Positions 8,276 through 16,797 are shown, counted from the stretch's first letter. The stretch: 41,188 bases of DNA from CAYYWV01 sp964475385 (GCA_964475385.1 CAYYWV010000006.1:1-41188), one strand, 5' to 3'. The notes: generated by a model from the letters alone, not told the origin. Numbers and translations: made by a program.

Positions 8276-9334
8276 TCATCCAAGCCTGAGCGCGCAACGC
8301 TTGCGCCAGGCCACCGTGACCGGATCGCCCGGTTTGAGCCGATGCGATGCGATCGGTTCGTCGTCGTTCAACGCCACGGCCGTGATCGTCGCGCCGTCGT
8401 CGAGAACGACCGAATACCGCGTGAGCATCCCGACATAGACCACGGCCTGAATTCGCCCCCGCTCGACGTGGAGGTCCGGATCGGTCGAGGCCGGCCCTGA
8501 AGGGACGAGCCGGATCTTTTCGGGCCGGACGAGGATGCGCGCCCCATCGCGATCCAGAATGTTCGACGCCCCGACGAAGCCGGCCACGAAGGCGTCCGCC
8601 GGGCGTTCGTAGACCTCTTGCGGCGTGCCGACCTGGACGATCCGCCCGTCGCGGAAGACGGCGATGCGATCGCTCATGGTCAGCGCCTCTTCCTGGTCGT
8701 GGGTGACGTAGATGAAGGTGATGCCGACCTGTTCCTGGATGCGCTTGAGCTCGATCTGCATGTTCTGGCGCAGCTTGAGGTCGAGCGCTCCGAGCGGCTC
8801 GTCGAGGAGCAGCACCGCCGGCCGGTTCACGATCGCCCGCGCGAGCGCGACGCGCTGGCGTTGGCCGCCCGAAAGCTGGGCCGGCTTGCGCGCGCCGAAG
8901 CCTTCGAGGCGGACCATCTCCAAAACCTCGCTCACGCGCGCCTCCCGTTCGGCCTTGGGCAGGCCCTTGGCCTCGAGCCCGTAGGCGACGTTCTCCGCCA
9001 CGGTCATGTGCGGAAACAGGGCGTAGTCCTGGAAGACGGTGTTGATGTCGCGGTCGAAGGGCGCGCGGGCGGTGACGTCGCGGCCGTCGAGCTCGATCAC
9101 GCCTTCGTCGGGGCGCTCGAACCCGGCGATCAGGCGCAGCGTCGTCGTCTTGCCCGAGCCCGAGGGCCCGAGCAGAGTGAAGAACTCGCCGCGCGCGACG
9201 CTGAGGTCGATGCGGTCGACCGCGACGACGGACTTGTACAGCTTGCGGACCGACCCAAGCCGCACGATCGGCGTTCCGCTCTCCGCGCGGACAGCGGCGG
9301 ACGGGTCCGCCCGTTCGGTGATCACGCCGTCCAA
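8276..9334 (-). CDS. ydcT: Putrescine-type ABC transporter ATP-binding protein (PotA/YdcT-like)
   Basis: A 352-residue ATPase of the PotA/MalK group. Walker A is GPSGSGKT at 56-63, Q-loop near NTVFQDY, signature LSGGQ at 154-158, Walker B VLLLDEP at 174-180 and the switch histidine in THDQEEA. The C-terminal TOBE domain is about 250-350. The start is a TTG at 9334, supported by a GAGGAGG ribosome binding site seven bases upstream and by position 15 bases after the patD stop. It energises uptake through YdcU/YdcV of the ligand caught by YdcS; 25 bases separate it from ydcS. Confidence 0.92.
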   Translation of the reverse strand: MDGVITERADPSAAVRAESGTPIVRLGSVRKLYKSVVAVDRIDLSVARGEFFTLLGPSGSGKTTTLRLIAGFERPDEGVIELDGRDVTARAPFDRDINTVFQDYALFPHMTVAENVAYGLEAKGLPKAEREARVSEVLEMVRLEGFGARKPAQLSGGQRQRVALARAIVNRPAVLLLDEPLGALDLKLRQNMQIELKRIQEQVGITFIYVTHDQEEALTMSDRIAVFRDGRIVQVGTPQEVYERPADAFVAGFVGASNILDRDGARILVRPEKIRLVPSGPASTDPDLHVERGRIQAVVYVGMLTRYSVVLDDGATITAVALNDDEPIASHRLKPGDPVTVAWRKRCALRLG

Positions 9335-9349
9335 ACGCGCGCCTCCTCG

Positions 9350-10774
9350 TCAGTGCCTGACCATCACGTGCCGGACCACCGAGTAGTCTTCGAGCGCGTA
9401 AGGCGACATGTCCTTGCCGTAGCCCGACTGCTTCATCCCGCCGTGCGGCATCTCGTTGACGAGCATGAAGTGGGTGTTGATCCAGGTGCAACCATATTGC
9501 AACCGGGCCGCGGTCTCCATCGCCTTGCCGATGTCCCGCGTCCAGACCGAGGACGCGAGGCCGTAGCGGGAGTCGTTGGCCCAGGCGATCGCTTCTTCGA
9601 CGCCCGTGAACCGCGTGACCGAGACCACGGGGCCGAACACCTCGCGCTGGACGATCTCGTCTTCCTGCCGGGCGCCGGCGATGAGCGTCGGCTCGTAGAG
9701 AAAGCCCGCGCCCTCGCAGGCCCGCCCCCCGGTCACGATCTCGATATGCTTCTGCTCGCGGGCGCGCTCGACGAAGCTCGAGACCCGCGCGCGTTGGCGC
9801 TCGCTGATCAGGGGGCCCATCTCCACGTCCGGCATATCCGGCGGCCCGAACTTGATGCCCGAGACCGCGTTCGCGAGGTCGGCGACGAGCCGGTCGTGGA
9901 TCTTCGCGCCGGCGTAGACGCGGCAGGCCGCGGTGCAGTCTTGGCCCGCGTTGTAGTAACCGAAGGTCCGAACGCCTTCGACCACGGCCTCGAGATCGGC
10001 GTCGTCGAACACGATCACAGGCGCCTTGCCGCCGAGCTCGAGATGGGTCCGCTTGAGGGTCGCGGACGCGGCCTGAAGAACCTTGCGGCCGGTGGCGATG
10101 TCGCCGGTCAAGGACACCATGTCGACGCCGTCGTGCGAGACCAGAGGCGCGCCCACGGTCTCGCCGCGGCCGAGCACCAGGTTGATCACGCCCGCGGGGA
10201 ACAGCTCGGCCAGGATCTCGGCCAACTTCAGCGCCGTCAGCGGGGTCTGCTCCGAAGGCTTCAGCACCACCGTGTTGCCGGCGGCGAGCGCGGGCGCGAT
10301 CTTCCACGCCACCATCATGAGAGGATAGTTCCAGGGCGCGATCGAGGCGACGACCCCGACCGGATCGCGCCGGATCATGCTCGTGTGCCCTTCGAGATAC
10401 TCGCCGGCCGCGCTTCCCGCCATGCAACGGGCCGCCCCGGCGAAGAACCGGAAGCAATCGACGATCGCCGGAATCTCGTCGTCCAGGACGTTCTTGTACG
10501 GCTTGCCGCAGTTCTCGCTTTCGAGCTTTGCGAAGCCTTCGGCGTCGGCCTCGATCCGGTCCGCGAGCTTGAGCAAAAGCTCGGACCGGCCCGCGGGCGT
10601 CGTCCGCGACCAGTCGGCGAAGGCCCGCCGCGCGGCGGCGACCGCCTGGTCGATCTGCTCCTTCGAGGCGGAAGGAATCTCGGCGATCGCCGCCCCGGTC
10701 GCAGGGTTGACGATCTCTTCCGCCTCGCCGCGCCCGTCCACGAATTGGCCGTCGATCAAAAGGCTGGTCTTCAT
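9350..10774 (-). CDS. patD: Gamma-aminobutyraldehyde dehydrogenase (PatD/YdcW-like)
   Basis: A 474-residue NAD-dependent aldehyde dehydrogenase of the gamma-aminobutyraldehyde group. Catalytic features are in place: N149 in the APWNYP segment, the general base E246 in LELGGK, and nucleophile C280 in AGQDCTAA. The C-terminal MPHGGMKQSGYGKDMS segment is typical of this family. It would oxidise 4-aminobutyraldehyde (1-pyrroline) from putrescine to GABA in the cytoplasm. A GGGGAGGGAG ribosome binding site precedes the ATG. It is the first gene of the operon with the YdcTSUV importer, as a homologue of E. coli ydcSTUVW but with the dehydrogenase at the front. No putrescine aminotransferase is in the window, so betaine or another aminoaldehyde remains possible as a substrate. 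Confidence 0.88.
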   Translation of the reverse strand: MKTSLLIDGQFVDGRGEAEEIVNPATGAAIAEIPSASKEQIDQAVAAARRAFADWSRTTPAGRSELLLKLADRIEADAEGFAKLESENCGKPYKNVLDDEIPAIVDCFRFFAGAARCMAGSAAGEYLEGHTSMIRRDPVGVVASIAPWNYPLMMVAWKIAPALAAGNTVVLKPSEQTPLTALKLAEILAELFPAGVINLVLGRGETVGAPLVSHDGVDMVSLTGDIATGRKVLQAASATLKRTHLELGGKAPVIVFDDADLEAVVEGVRTFGYYNAGQDCTAACRVYAGAKIHDRLVADLANAVSGIKFGPPDMPDVEMGPLISERQRARVSSFVERAREQKHIEIVTGGRACEGAGFLYEPTLIAGARQEDEIVQREVFGPVVSVTRFTGVEEAIAWANDSRYGLASSVWTRDIGKAMETAARLQYGCTWINTHFMLVNEMPHGGMKQSGYGKDMSPYALEDYSVVRHVMVRH

Positions 10775-10962
10775 GAAAGCGCTCCCTCCCCTTCGGCGGC
10801 GGCCGTCCGCGAGGCCGCGGCCCTTGAGCTTGCGCCGCATCTTTTCGCGGCGGCCGCCGCGGTGCTTTCTCCCCTTGCGCCAGCGGCGTTCGGGCCGCGG
10901 ACGCGCAGAGATGGTACGGCAGATCAAACCTAATTAAAAATCGGAAATTACGCGCATACCTA

Positions 10963-10975
10963 TCTGAAAAACAGA
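10963..10975. promoter_or_regulatory. Candidate LysR-type box (T-N11-A dyad)
   Basis: The plus strand reads TCTGAAAAACAGA, a dyad with TCTG/CAGA arms around AAAAA, fitting the T-N11-A consensus of LysR-type binding sites. It sits in an AT-rich stretch (10929-10976) inside otherwise GC-rich DNA, 22 bases past the lysR stop and about 190 bases before the patD start. It may be the operator through which the neighbouring LysR protein controls patD-ydcTSUV. No confident -35/-10 pair was placed, although the AT-rich run at 10929-10941 could hold a -10. Confidence 0.4.
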
Positions 10976-10996
10976 ATGCTTGCGCGCCGACGCCCG

Positions 10997-11917
10997 TTAT
11001 CGTCCGGGGATGCGCCGTCGCACGCTGGCCGGGTTGTGCTCCCGGCACATGTCGAGGAACTCGCGCGCCGCCGCGCGCAATGGCGCGCCCCGACGCCAGA
11101 CGATGCCGATGTCGGCGGTTGGAATGGGGTTGGAAAGCTCGCGCCACTCGAGGCGGTCGCCTTCGAGCGACCACGGCCGATAGGCCATGTCGGGCAAGGT
11201 CGCAAGCCCGACCCCCATGCCGACGAGGCTTCTGACCGCTTCGACCGAGGCGGTGGTCATCACGATCGAAGGAACGATCCCGGCCCGGTGCCAGTACTCG
11301 GTCGTGGTCTCGGTCAGCTCGTCGACCGAGAGCATGATGATGGGTTCGCCTTCGAGATCCTCGAAGGCGAGAACATGCTTGGCGAGAAGCGGATGGTTGC
11401 CCGGAAGCCAGACCTGCCAGCGCGACCGGCTCAGAACCTCCGAGCCCAGGGCCTGGCGGTCCTGAAGGTTGGAAACCAGCAACAGCCCTACGTCGAGCTC
11501 GCCGTTGACGAGAAGGTGCTCGAGGTAGCTGCGCTCGTCCTCGAGCACATGGACGTCGATGTTCGGGAAGGTGCGCCGGAAGCGGGCGAGCAGCTCGGCG
11601 AGATAGTAGCTCGAGACGATGCGCGTGACCCCGAGGTTGAGGTCGCCCTTCATGCTCTCGGGCCGCGCCCCGACCGCGCGCCGCGCATCCGTCACCGCCG
11701 CCATGATGCGGCGCGCGTGGACGAGGAGCTGATGGCCTTCGTGGGTCAGCCGCATGCCCTTGGCGTGGCGGACGAACAGGCGCGTCCCGGTCTCGAGCTC
11801 GAGGGCTTGGACGGCCGACGTGATCGCGGATTGGGAGATGCCGAGATCCCGCGCCGCGCCTGAGACCGACTCGAACTCGGCGGCGGCGATGAAATAGCGA
11901 AGCTGGCGAAGGTTCAT
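10997..11917 (-). CDS. LysR family transcriptional regulator
   Basis: A 306-residue regulator. The N-terminal winged helix (about 1-60) begins MNLRQLRYFIAAAEF and has the ARDLGISQSAITSAVQALE recognition region; the periplasmic-binding-like effector domain spans about 92-295. The ATG at 11917 is chosen by the standard LysR N-terminus, since the open frame extends far upstream without looking coding. It lies directly upstream of, and in the same direction as, patD-ydcTSUV, and an AT-rich T-N11-A dyad separates them, so it is the likely local regulator of polyamine catabolism. In E. coli the equivalent position is held by the unrelated MocR-type YdcR. The effector is unknown. Confidence 0.88.
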   Translation of the reverse strand: MNLRQLRYFIAAAEFESVSGAARDLGISQSAITSAVQALELETGTRLFVRHAKGMRLTHEGHQLLVHARRIMAAVTDARRAVGARPESMKGDLNLGVTRIVSSYYLAELLARFRRTFPNIDVHVLEDERSYLEHLLVNGELDVGLLLVSNLQDRQALGSEVLSRSRWQVWLPGNHPLLAKHVLAFEDLEGEPIIMLSVDELTETTTEYWHRAGIVPSIVMTTASVEAVRSLVGMGVGLATLPDMAYRPWSLEGDRLEWRELSNPIPTADIGIVWRRGAPLRAAAREFLDMCREHNPASVRRRIPGR

Positions 11918-12235
11918 GGCTTTCTGGTCATGGTTCTCCGTCACGATATCGGCCGCGAAAGCGACAAGCCACCGTTCGATCGGCGGCGGCCAAAAGCGCA
12001 TTCGCCCGCCGGCCGCCTTTGAAGCCTCGGCCCGTTGCTTCCCGTCGGGGCCTCGGAAGGATAGAAGAGAAGAGACAGATATACCGCTCCTGATGCGAGC
12101 GCTTCGGCGGGCGCCGAATCGCGCGGCTTGGGCCGGGCCATCGTCGGACCGGCGCGCACCGACGGCGCCGTCGCCGAGGCGATCGGACCATGCGGGATTG
12201 GGATGCCCCTCGTCCACCGAGCGCACGGTGCGGGC
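11918..12235. other. Divergent intergenic region, lysR / hpnL-like
   Basis: About 318 bases with no convincing gene, serving two divergent genes. A purine-rich stretch lies near 12061-12080. A near-perfect palindrome at 12103-12118 has TTCGGCG and CGCCGAA arms around GG and could be an operator or a small hairpin. No clear sigma-70 promoter was placed. Confidence 0.4.
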
Positions 12236-13252
12236 ATGACGAGAATGCGCGCCGGACGGGCGCTGAAGCTTGGAAGCGGGCTCGCGGCCCTTGCCGGGCT
12301 TGCGCTGCTCGCCGTGCTGGTCGTTTACCAGGACGTTGCCGCAGTGGGGCGCATCCTGTTTTCGGCCGGCTGGGGTATCGCTGCGATAACGGCGTTTTAT
12401 CTGATCCCGTTGATGGTCTCGGCCCAGGCTTGGCGGATTGTGACGAGCCCGGTGTGGCGCGGGTCCGCCCTCGTTTTCTTCTGGGCCCGGCTCGTCCGCG
12501 AAGCCGTCAACAGTCTTTTGCCGGTCGCCCAGATCGGCGGCAACCTGGTAGGCGCGCGCATTCTCACCTTCCACGGGGCGCGCGGAAGTCTCGCCGGGGC
12601 CGCGGTCATCGTCGATCTCACGGTCGAGCTTTACACAGAGGTCGTCTTCGCCGCTCTCGGCGCCGGCCTTCTCCTTCTGCGCGGGGCCGGCGCAGCTTCG
12701 AGGCCGATCGTGATCGGACTCGGGGTCGCGGTCTTCGCTGTGGGCGGGTTTCTGCTCGCCCAGCGCTGGGGGATGTTCCGACTGATCGAGCGGCAGCTTG
12801 AGCGCATCGCGGTTCGCTTCGGTTGGACGGCGCTCGGCTCGCTCGCCAACCTGCACGAAACGATGATGGCGATCTATCGCGACCGCCGCGCGATCGCCGC
12901 GGCCACGGCCTGGCATCTTGCGGCCTGGGCGCTCGGGGCGGTCGAAGTCTGGCTGATTCTCTTCTTCCTGAACGTCGAGGCGAGCTTCGCCGAAGCTTTC
13001 GTCATCGAAAGCCTCGGCCAAGCGATCCGCTCAATGGCCTTTTTGGTCCCAGGGGCGTTCGGCGTTCAGGAAGGCGGCTACATGCTGCTCGGGGTGTTCT
13101 TCGGGCTGGAGCCCGACATCGCGCTTTCGGTCTCGCTGATCAAACGCATCCGCGACCTCGCCCTCGGCGTCCCCGCCATGCTCTCTTGGCAGCTCATCGA
13201 AGGCCGGAGGCTGGTCGACGCCCTCGACGACGGCAAGCCGAACGGCGCTTGA
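12236..13252 (+). CDS. hpnL: HpnL-like / lysylphosphatidylglycerol synthase-type membrane protein
   Basis: A 338-residue polytopic inner-membrane protein with about eight hydrophobic spans. The segments IPLMVSAQAWRIV, SLLPVAQIGGNLVGARILTF and GAAVIVDLTVEL match the HpnL family named from hopanoid gene clusters, within the larger flippase-like/LPG synthase TM superfamily. A late segment, LVPGAFGVQEGGYMLLG, is a hallmark of that superfamily. It may act in hopanoid or other lipid transport, but no other hopanoid gene is visible here, so the symbol rests on sequence pattern. Start uncertain: ATGs at 12203, 12236 and 12245 are all in frame and none has a strong ribosome binding site; 12236 gives a normal basic N-terminus. 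It ends 42 bases before an assembly gap. Confidence 0.72.
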   Translation: MTRMRAGRALKLGSGLAALAGLALLAVLVVYQDVAAVGRILFSAGWGIAAITAFYLIPLMVSAQAWRIVTSPVWRGSALVFFWARLVREAVNSLLPVAQIGGNLVGARILTFHGARGSLAGAAVIVDLTVELYTEVVFAALGAGLLLLRGAGAASRPIVIGLGVAVFAVGGFLLAQRWGMFRLIERQLERIAVRFGWTALGSLANLHETMMAIYRDRRAIAAATAWHLAAWALGAVEVWLILFFLNVEASFAEAFVIESLGQAIRSMAFLVPGAFGVQEGGYMLLGVFFGLEPDIALSVSLIKRIRDLALGVPAMLSWQLIEGRRLVDALDDGKPNGA

Positions 13253-13294
13253 TCCGAGCGCGCGGGGCGGCGCGCCGACGTCCGGCTTCGCCCT

Positions 13295-13394
13295 NNNNNN
13301 NNNNNNNNNNNNNNNNNNNNNNNNNNNNNNNNNNNNNNNNNNNNNNNNNNNNNNNNNNNNNNNNNNNNNNNNNNNNNNNNNNNNNNNNNNNNNN
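13295..13394. other. Assembly gap of 100 N
   Basis: Exactly 100 undetermined bases, the usual placeholder for a scaffold join of unknown length. The left flank ends after the hpnL-like gene and the right flank starts at the livF stop codon, so neither flanking gene is broken. Extra genes could be hidden here, and the adjacency of the two sides is only as good as the scaffold. Confidence 0.98.
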
Positions 13395-13395
13395 C

Positions 13396-14097
13396 CTACC
13401 GACGGACACCGACGTAGCGATGCAGGGGCTCGGGATCGTCGACGAGCGCCGCCGGCGTCGTCTCGTGACAGACCGCGCCGTTCTCGAGAAACACGACGCG
13501 ATCGGCGATCTTGAGCACGGCCTCGACCTTCTGCTCGACCAAAAGGACGGCCACGCCCTGGGTCTTGAGCTCGGCGACCGTCTCAAGAAGCTTCTCGGTC
13601 AGCGTCGGCATCAGGCCTTCGCTCGGCTCGTCGAGCAGCAGAACCTTCGGCCGCAGGCAAAGCGCGCGGGCGGTGGCCAGCATCTGTTGCTCGCCTCCGC
13701 TCAAGGTTCCGGCGCGCTGGCGCAGCCGCTCGGTCAGCACCGGGAACAGCGTCAACACCCACGCGAGCGTCTCCGGCGGGCTGTTCCGCACCATCATCCC
13801 CATCTGGAGGTTCTCGGCGACGGTAAGATCGGGAAAGAGCCGCCGGCCTTGGGGCACATAGGCGAGGCCATGGCGGGGGATCTCGTGCGCGGCGAGGCGC
13901 GTGAGCTCGACGCCATCGAGCGCGATCCTTCCCGAGCGGGCCTTGATGAGCCCCATGATCGCCTTGAGCGCGGTCGTCTTGCCGGCGCCGTTGCGCCCCA
14001 GAAGGCCCAGGATCTCGCCCGCCGCGAGATGAAGCGAAACCCCGTCAAGCACCTTCACGGCGCCGTAGAAGCAGGAGATGCCTTCGACGCGTAACAC
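13396..14097 (-). CDS. livF: Branched-chain amino acid-type ABC transporter ATP-binding protein LivF
   Basis: A 233-residue ATPase of the LivF type. Walker A is GRNGAGKT at 34-41, signature LSGGE at 132-136, Walker B VLLLDEP at 152-158, and the GLAYVPQGRRLFPDLTVAENL segment is diagnostic of LivF. Start choice: a GTG at 14097 with GGGA upstream gives the normal length; a TTG at 14103 would overlap the livG stop as TTGA and is a fair alternative. The TAG stop at 13396-13398 lies two bases from the assembly gap, but the normal ending (RYVGVRR) shows the gene is complete. Last gene of the livKHMGF operon. Confidence 0.92.
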   Translation of the reverse strand: MLRVEGISCFYGAVKVLDGVSLHLAAGEILGLLGRNGAGKTTALKAIMGLIKARSGRIALDGVELTRLAAHEIPRHGLAYVPQGRRLFPDLTVAENLQMGMMVRNSPPETLAWVLTLFPVLTERLRQRAGTLSGGEQQMLATARALCLRPKVLLLDEPSEGLMPTLTEKLLETVAELKTQGVAVLLVEQKVEAVLKIADRVVFLENGAVCHETTPAALVDDPEPLHRYVGVRR

Positions 14098-14099
14098 GA

Positions 14100-14843
14100 T
14101 CAAGTCCCGAGGTAAGCGCGTTGCACGTCCGCGTTGCGTTCGATCTCCTGCGGCGCCCCTTCGGCGATGATCGCGCCCTTGTCCATCACCGTGATAGTAT
14201 GCGCAAGCTCGAGCACAACCGACATGTTGTGTTCGATCAGGAGCACGGTCGCTTCTTTCGCGATTGTCCGGATCAACCCGCAAAACGCGGCGATCTCGTG
14301 CTGGGCGAGGCCCTGGGTCGGCTCGTCGAGAATGAGCAGCTCGGGCTCGAGCGCGAGCCCCATAGCCACCTCGAGCAGGCGCTGGTGACCGTAGGGCAGC
14401 TCGCCGGCCGGGCGCGCCGCCTCGCCGGCGAGGTTGACGCGATCGAGCGCGTCCTCCACCCGGGCGGCGATCTGGGCTTCCCGAAGCACGAGGCGCCCGA
14501 GCACGCCCCCCATCAGACGGCGCTGGGCGGCGAGCGCGACGTTCTCGTAACAGCTCAGGCTCTTGTAGATGCTCGTCACCTGAAAGGTGTAGACGATGCC
14601 GAGAAGCACCCGGTCCCACGCCCGCAGGTTCGTGATATCGCGCCCCTTGAAGGTGATCGCGCCCGCGCTCGGGCGGATGCGATCGCTGATCATGCTCACC
14701 AGCGTCGTCTTCCCCGCTCCATTGGGGCCGATGATCGCCCGGATCTCGCCCTTGGCGAGCCGGAGCGTGATGTTATCGACCGCGACCAAGCCGCCGAAAT
14801 GCTTGCTCAGCCCCGCGGTCTCGAGCAGGCTCACGGCAGCCAT
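14100..14843 (-). CDS. livG: Branched-chain amino acid-type ABC transporter ATP-binding protein LivG
   Basis: A 247-residue ATPase of the LivG type. Walker A is GPNGAGKT at 39-46 and Walker B LLILDEP at 168-174. The signature is altered to LPYGH at 148-152 (LSYGE is usual), a variant in keeping with the looser LivG signature. The segments VYTFQVTSIYKSLSCYENV and LIEHNMSVVLELAHTITVM are typical. The ATG at 14843 overlaps the livM 3' end by 13 bases, showing tight operon packing. It should pair with LivF on the LivH/LivM channel. Confidence 0.92.
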   Translation of the reverse strand: MAAVSLLETAGLSKHFGGLVAVDNITLRLAKGEIRAIIGPNGAGKTTLVSMISDRIRPSAGAITFKGRDITNLRAWDRVLLGIVYTFQVTSIYKSLSCYENVALAAQRRLMGGVLGRLVLREAQIAARVEDALDRVNLAGEAARPAGELPYGHQRLLEVAMGLALEPELLILDEPTQGLAQHEIAAFCGLIRTIAKEATVLLIEHNMSVVLELAHTITVMDKGAIIAEGAPQEIERNADVQRAYLGT

Positions 14844-15793
14844 GGCAGCCACTTCTCGCGGATGGTGCCGACGATCCCTTTGGGGAACCACAGGATCAGC
14901 ATCACCAGAGCCACGCCGACGACGAGCAGGTAGCTCGAGGTGATCCCGCTCGAGACGTCGACCAGATAGAACATCAACGCAGCGCCGACGACCGGCCCGA
15001 TCGTGGTGCCGATACCGCCGAGCAACGCCCACAAAAGCGGGTAGATCGAGTATTGGATCGAAGCGAAGGACGAGCCGACATAGGAGAACAGAAGCGCATA
15101 GCTCGCCCCGGCCGCGCTCGCGAACACGCCCGAGATCATCAACGATAAGAGCTTGTAGCGGAACGTGTCGTAACCCAGCATCCGGGTGCGCGGCTCGTTC
15201 TCGCGGATTGCGATCAGCACCCTGCCGGTCGGCGAGCGGACCAGCGCGACGCTTGCGAACAGGGAAACGGCGAACACGATCAAAGCGGCGTTGTACTTCA
15301 CCGCCGGGGTCGAGAAGGGCAGCGTCATCCCGCCGATCACAAGCGGCCGCAGCCGCTCGGAGAGCACGAACCCCTGGTCGCCCATCGTGATCTCGTTGAA
15401 GTAGAGCGTGGCGAGAAAGAACGCCTGCGCGAACATCAAGGTGACGATGAGGAACGAGATCCCGCTGGTCCGCAGCGCGATCAGGCCGAACACGCCGGCG
15501 AAGACCAGGCCCGAGGCGACGCCGAGACCGAAGGCCGGAATGGCCCCGAAGTCGAGGTAGTAGACCGAGAGCCCGGCTCCATACAGCCCGGCCGCGAAGA
15601 ACATGGCGTGGCCCAAGCTCATAAGCCCGGTGTAGCCGAGCAGAAGGTTGTAGCCGATGGCGTAGGCCGCAAGCACCATGATCCGGGCCGCATTGGTGTG
15701 GTGATAGGCGGGCAACACGAACTGGGCCGCGAACAGGAGCGCGACCAACCCCAGGTGCAGCGCGACGATGCGGCCGGCGGCCGGGCGCCTCAT
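14831..15793 (-). CDS. livM: Branched-chain amino acid-type ABC transporter permease LivM
   Basis: A 320-residue polytopic permease of the LivM type. The YNLLLGYTGLMSLGHAMFF segment near 48-66 and the IRENEPRTRMLGYDTFRYK cytoplasmic loop are characteristic, as is the later LGGIGTTIGPVVGAAL stretch. The ATG at 15793 overlaps the livH stop as ATGA at 15790-15793. The C-terminus ends in REKWLPWLP after the last helix. It forms the heterodimeric membrane channel with LivH. Confidence 0.92.
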   Translation of the reverse strand: MRRPAAGRIVALHLGLVALLFAAQFVLPAYHHTNAARIMVLAAYAIGYNLLLGYTGLMSLGHAMFFAAGLYGAGLSVYYLDFGAIPAFGLGVASGLVFAGVFGLIALRTSGISFLIVTLMFAQAFFLATLYFNEITMGDQGFVLSERLRPLVIGGMTLPFSTPAVKYNAALIVFAVSLFASVALVRSPTGRVLIAIRENEPRTRMLGYDTFRYKLLSLMISGVFASAAGASYALLFSYVGSSFASIQYSIYPLLWALLGGIGTTIGPVVGAALMFYLVDVSSGITSSYLLVVGVALVMLILWFPKGIVGTIREKWLPWLP

Positions 15794-16671
15794 GACTCCT
15801 CGCGGCCGAACAGGCCGCCCGGACGGAACACCAGCACCAAGGCGACGAGCAAGGTGGCGATGATCTTGGCCAGCGTCGGCGAGAAGAACACCGAGATCAC
15901 GCCGTCGCTAATGCCGACGAGAAAGGCCGCGACCAGCGTGCCCTGCAAGCTCCCGAGCCCGCCGAGAATGACGACGATGAACGACAGCAACAGCGGGTCG
16001 AGCCCCATCAGGTAATAAGCCTGCTGGATCGGCACCACCAGAACGCCGGCGATCGCCGCCAGCATGCCGCCGAGCGCGAACGCCGCCGCATAGACCCGCC
16101 GCACCGGCACGCCGAAGGCCTGTGCGATCTCCTGGTCCTGCTGGGTCGCCCGCATGTAAAGGCCGAGCTTGCTCTTCGACAGCACCAGCCACGTGCCGGC
16201 AAGGAGCGCCGCCGAGGCCCCGGCGACGACGAGCTTGTAGCCCGAGTACCCGAACCAGGGGAACACGACCCGGAAGTAGATCGGCGGGTCCACGGGCCGC
16301 GCATCGGGGCCGAAGAAGGTGAGCACGAGCTGCTCGATGATGTAGAGAAGCCCGATCGTCGCCACGATCGTGCTCTCGGGATGGTAATCGAGCCGACGCA
16401 GGATCAGCCAATCGGCGGCGACCGCCACCGCGCCGACGACGAGTGGAGCCGCCACCAGCGCCACCGCAAAGCCAGCCAGCGGCGGGCCTCCGATCAGCGA
16501 TGCGCTCCACCATGCGAGCACCGCGCCGAGCATGAAGAACTCGCCATGCGCAATGTTGACGATGCGCATGACGCCGAACACGAGCGACAGCCCGAGCGCG
16601 GTCAACGCCAGAACGAATGCGGTGACCGTGCCCTCGAGCAATGCAAGAAACAGGTATGGGCCGAAGCTCAC
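15790..16671 (-). CDS. livH: Branched-chain amino acid-type ABC transporter permease LivH
   Basis: A 293-residue permease of the LivH type. GLSLVFGVMRIVNIAHGEFF at about 27-46, the RATQQDQEIAQAFGV loop, and VILGGLGSLQGTLVAAFL near 233-250 are all family hallmarks. The start is a GTG at 16671 (GTG AGC TTC). It lies 126 bases downstream of the binding-protein gene, with a GC-rich stem-loop between them that may lower expression of the membrane and ATPase genes relative to the binding protein. Confidence 0.92.
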   Translation of the reverse strand: MSFGPYLFLALLEGTVTAFVLALTALGLSLVFGVMRIVNIAHGEFFMLGAVLAWWSASLIGGPPLAGFAVALVAAPLVVGAVAVAADWLILRRLDYHPESTIVATIGLLYIIEQLVLTFFGPDARPVDPPIYFRVVFPWFGYSGYKLVVAGASAALLAGTWLVLSKSKLGLYMRATQQDQEIAQAFGVPVRRVYAAAFALGGMLAAIAGVLVVPIQQAYYLMGLDPLLLSFIVVILGGLGSLQGTLVAAFLVGISDGVISVFFSPTLAKIIATLLVALVLVFRPGGLFGREES

Positions 16672-16721
16672 AGCGGATTATGGCTTTGAAGAAGACCGAT
16701 CAGGCTGCAACCGGGGGAAGC

Positions 16722-16742
16722 GGGCGATCGGGCCGCTCGCCC
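16722..16742 (-). repeat. Stem-loop between binding-protein and permease genes
   Basis: GGGCGA at 16722-16727 pairs with TCGCCC at 16737-16742 around a nine-base loop. It lies 55 bases after the livK-type stop and before livH on the transcribed minus strand. No T-run follows, so it is not a classical terminator; it may be an mRNA-stabilising or attenuating hairpin. Short GC-rich stems occur by chance in such DNA. Confidence 0.3.
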
Positions 16743-16797
16743 AACCGCCCGTTCCTCTTGGCCGGGCCAAGTTCACTCGCGTGATGGTAGGCGCCCC

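Noticed and set aside
8618..10933. A 771-codon open frame on the plus strand
   Set aside because: Antisense to the patD-ydcT genes and of typical shadow composition.
8268..11174. A 968-codon open frame on the minus strand
   Set aside because: It is the out-of-frame shadow of patD and ydcT; its translation is arginine-rich low-complexity sequence, while the real genes show full domain motifs.
12823..14094. A plus-strand frame reading through the N gap
   Set aside because: It joins shadows of the hpnL-like gene and livF across undetermined bases, so it is an artefact.
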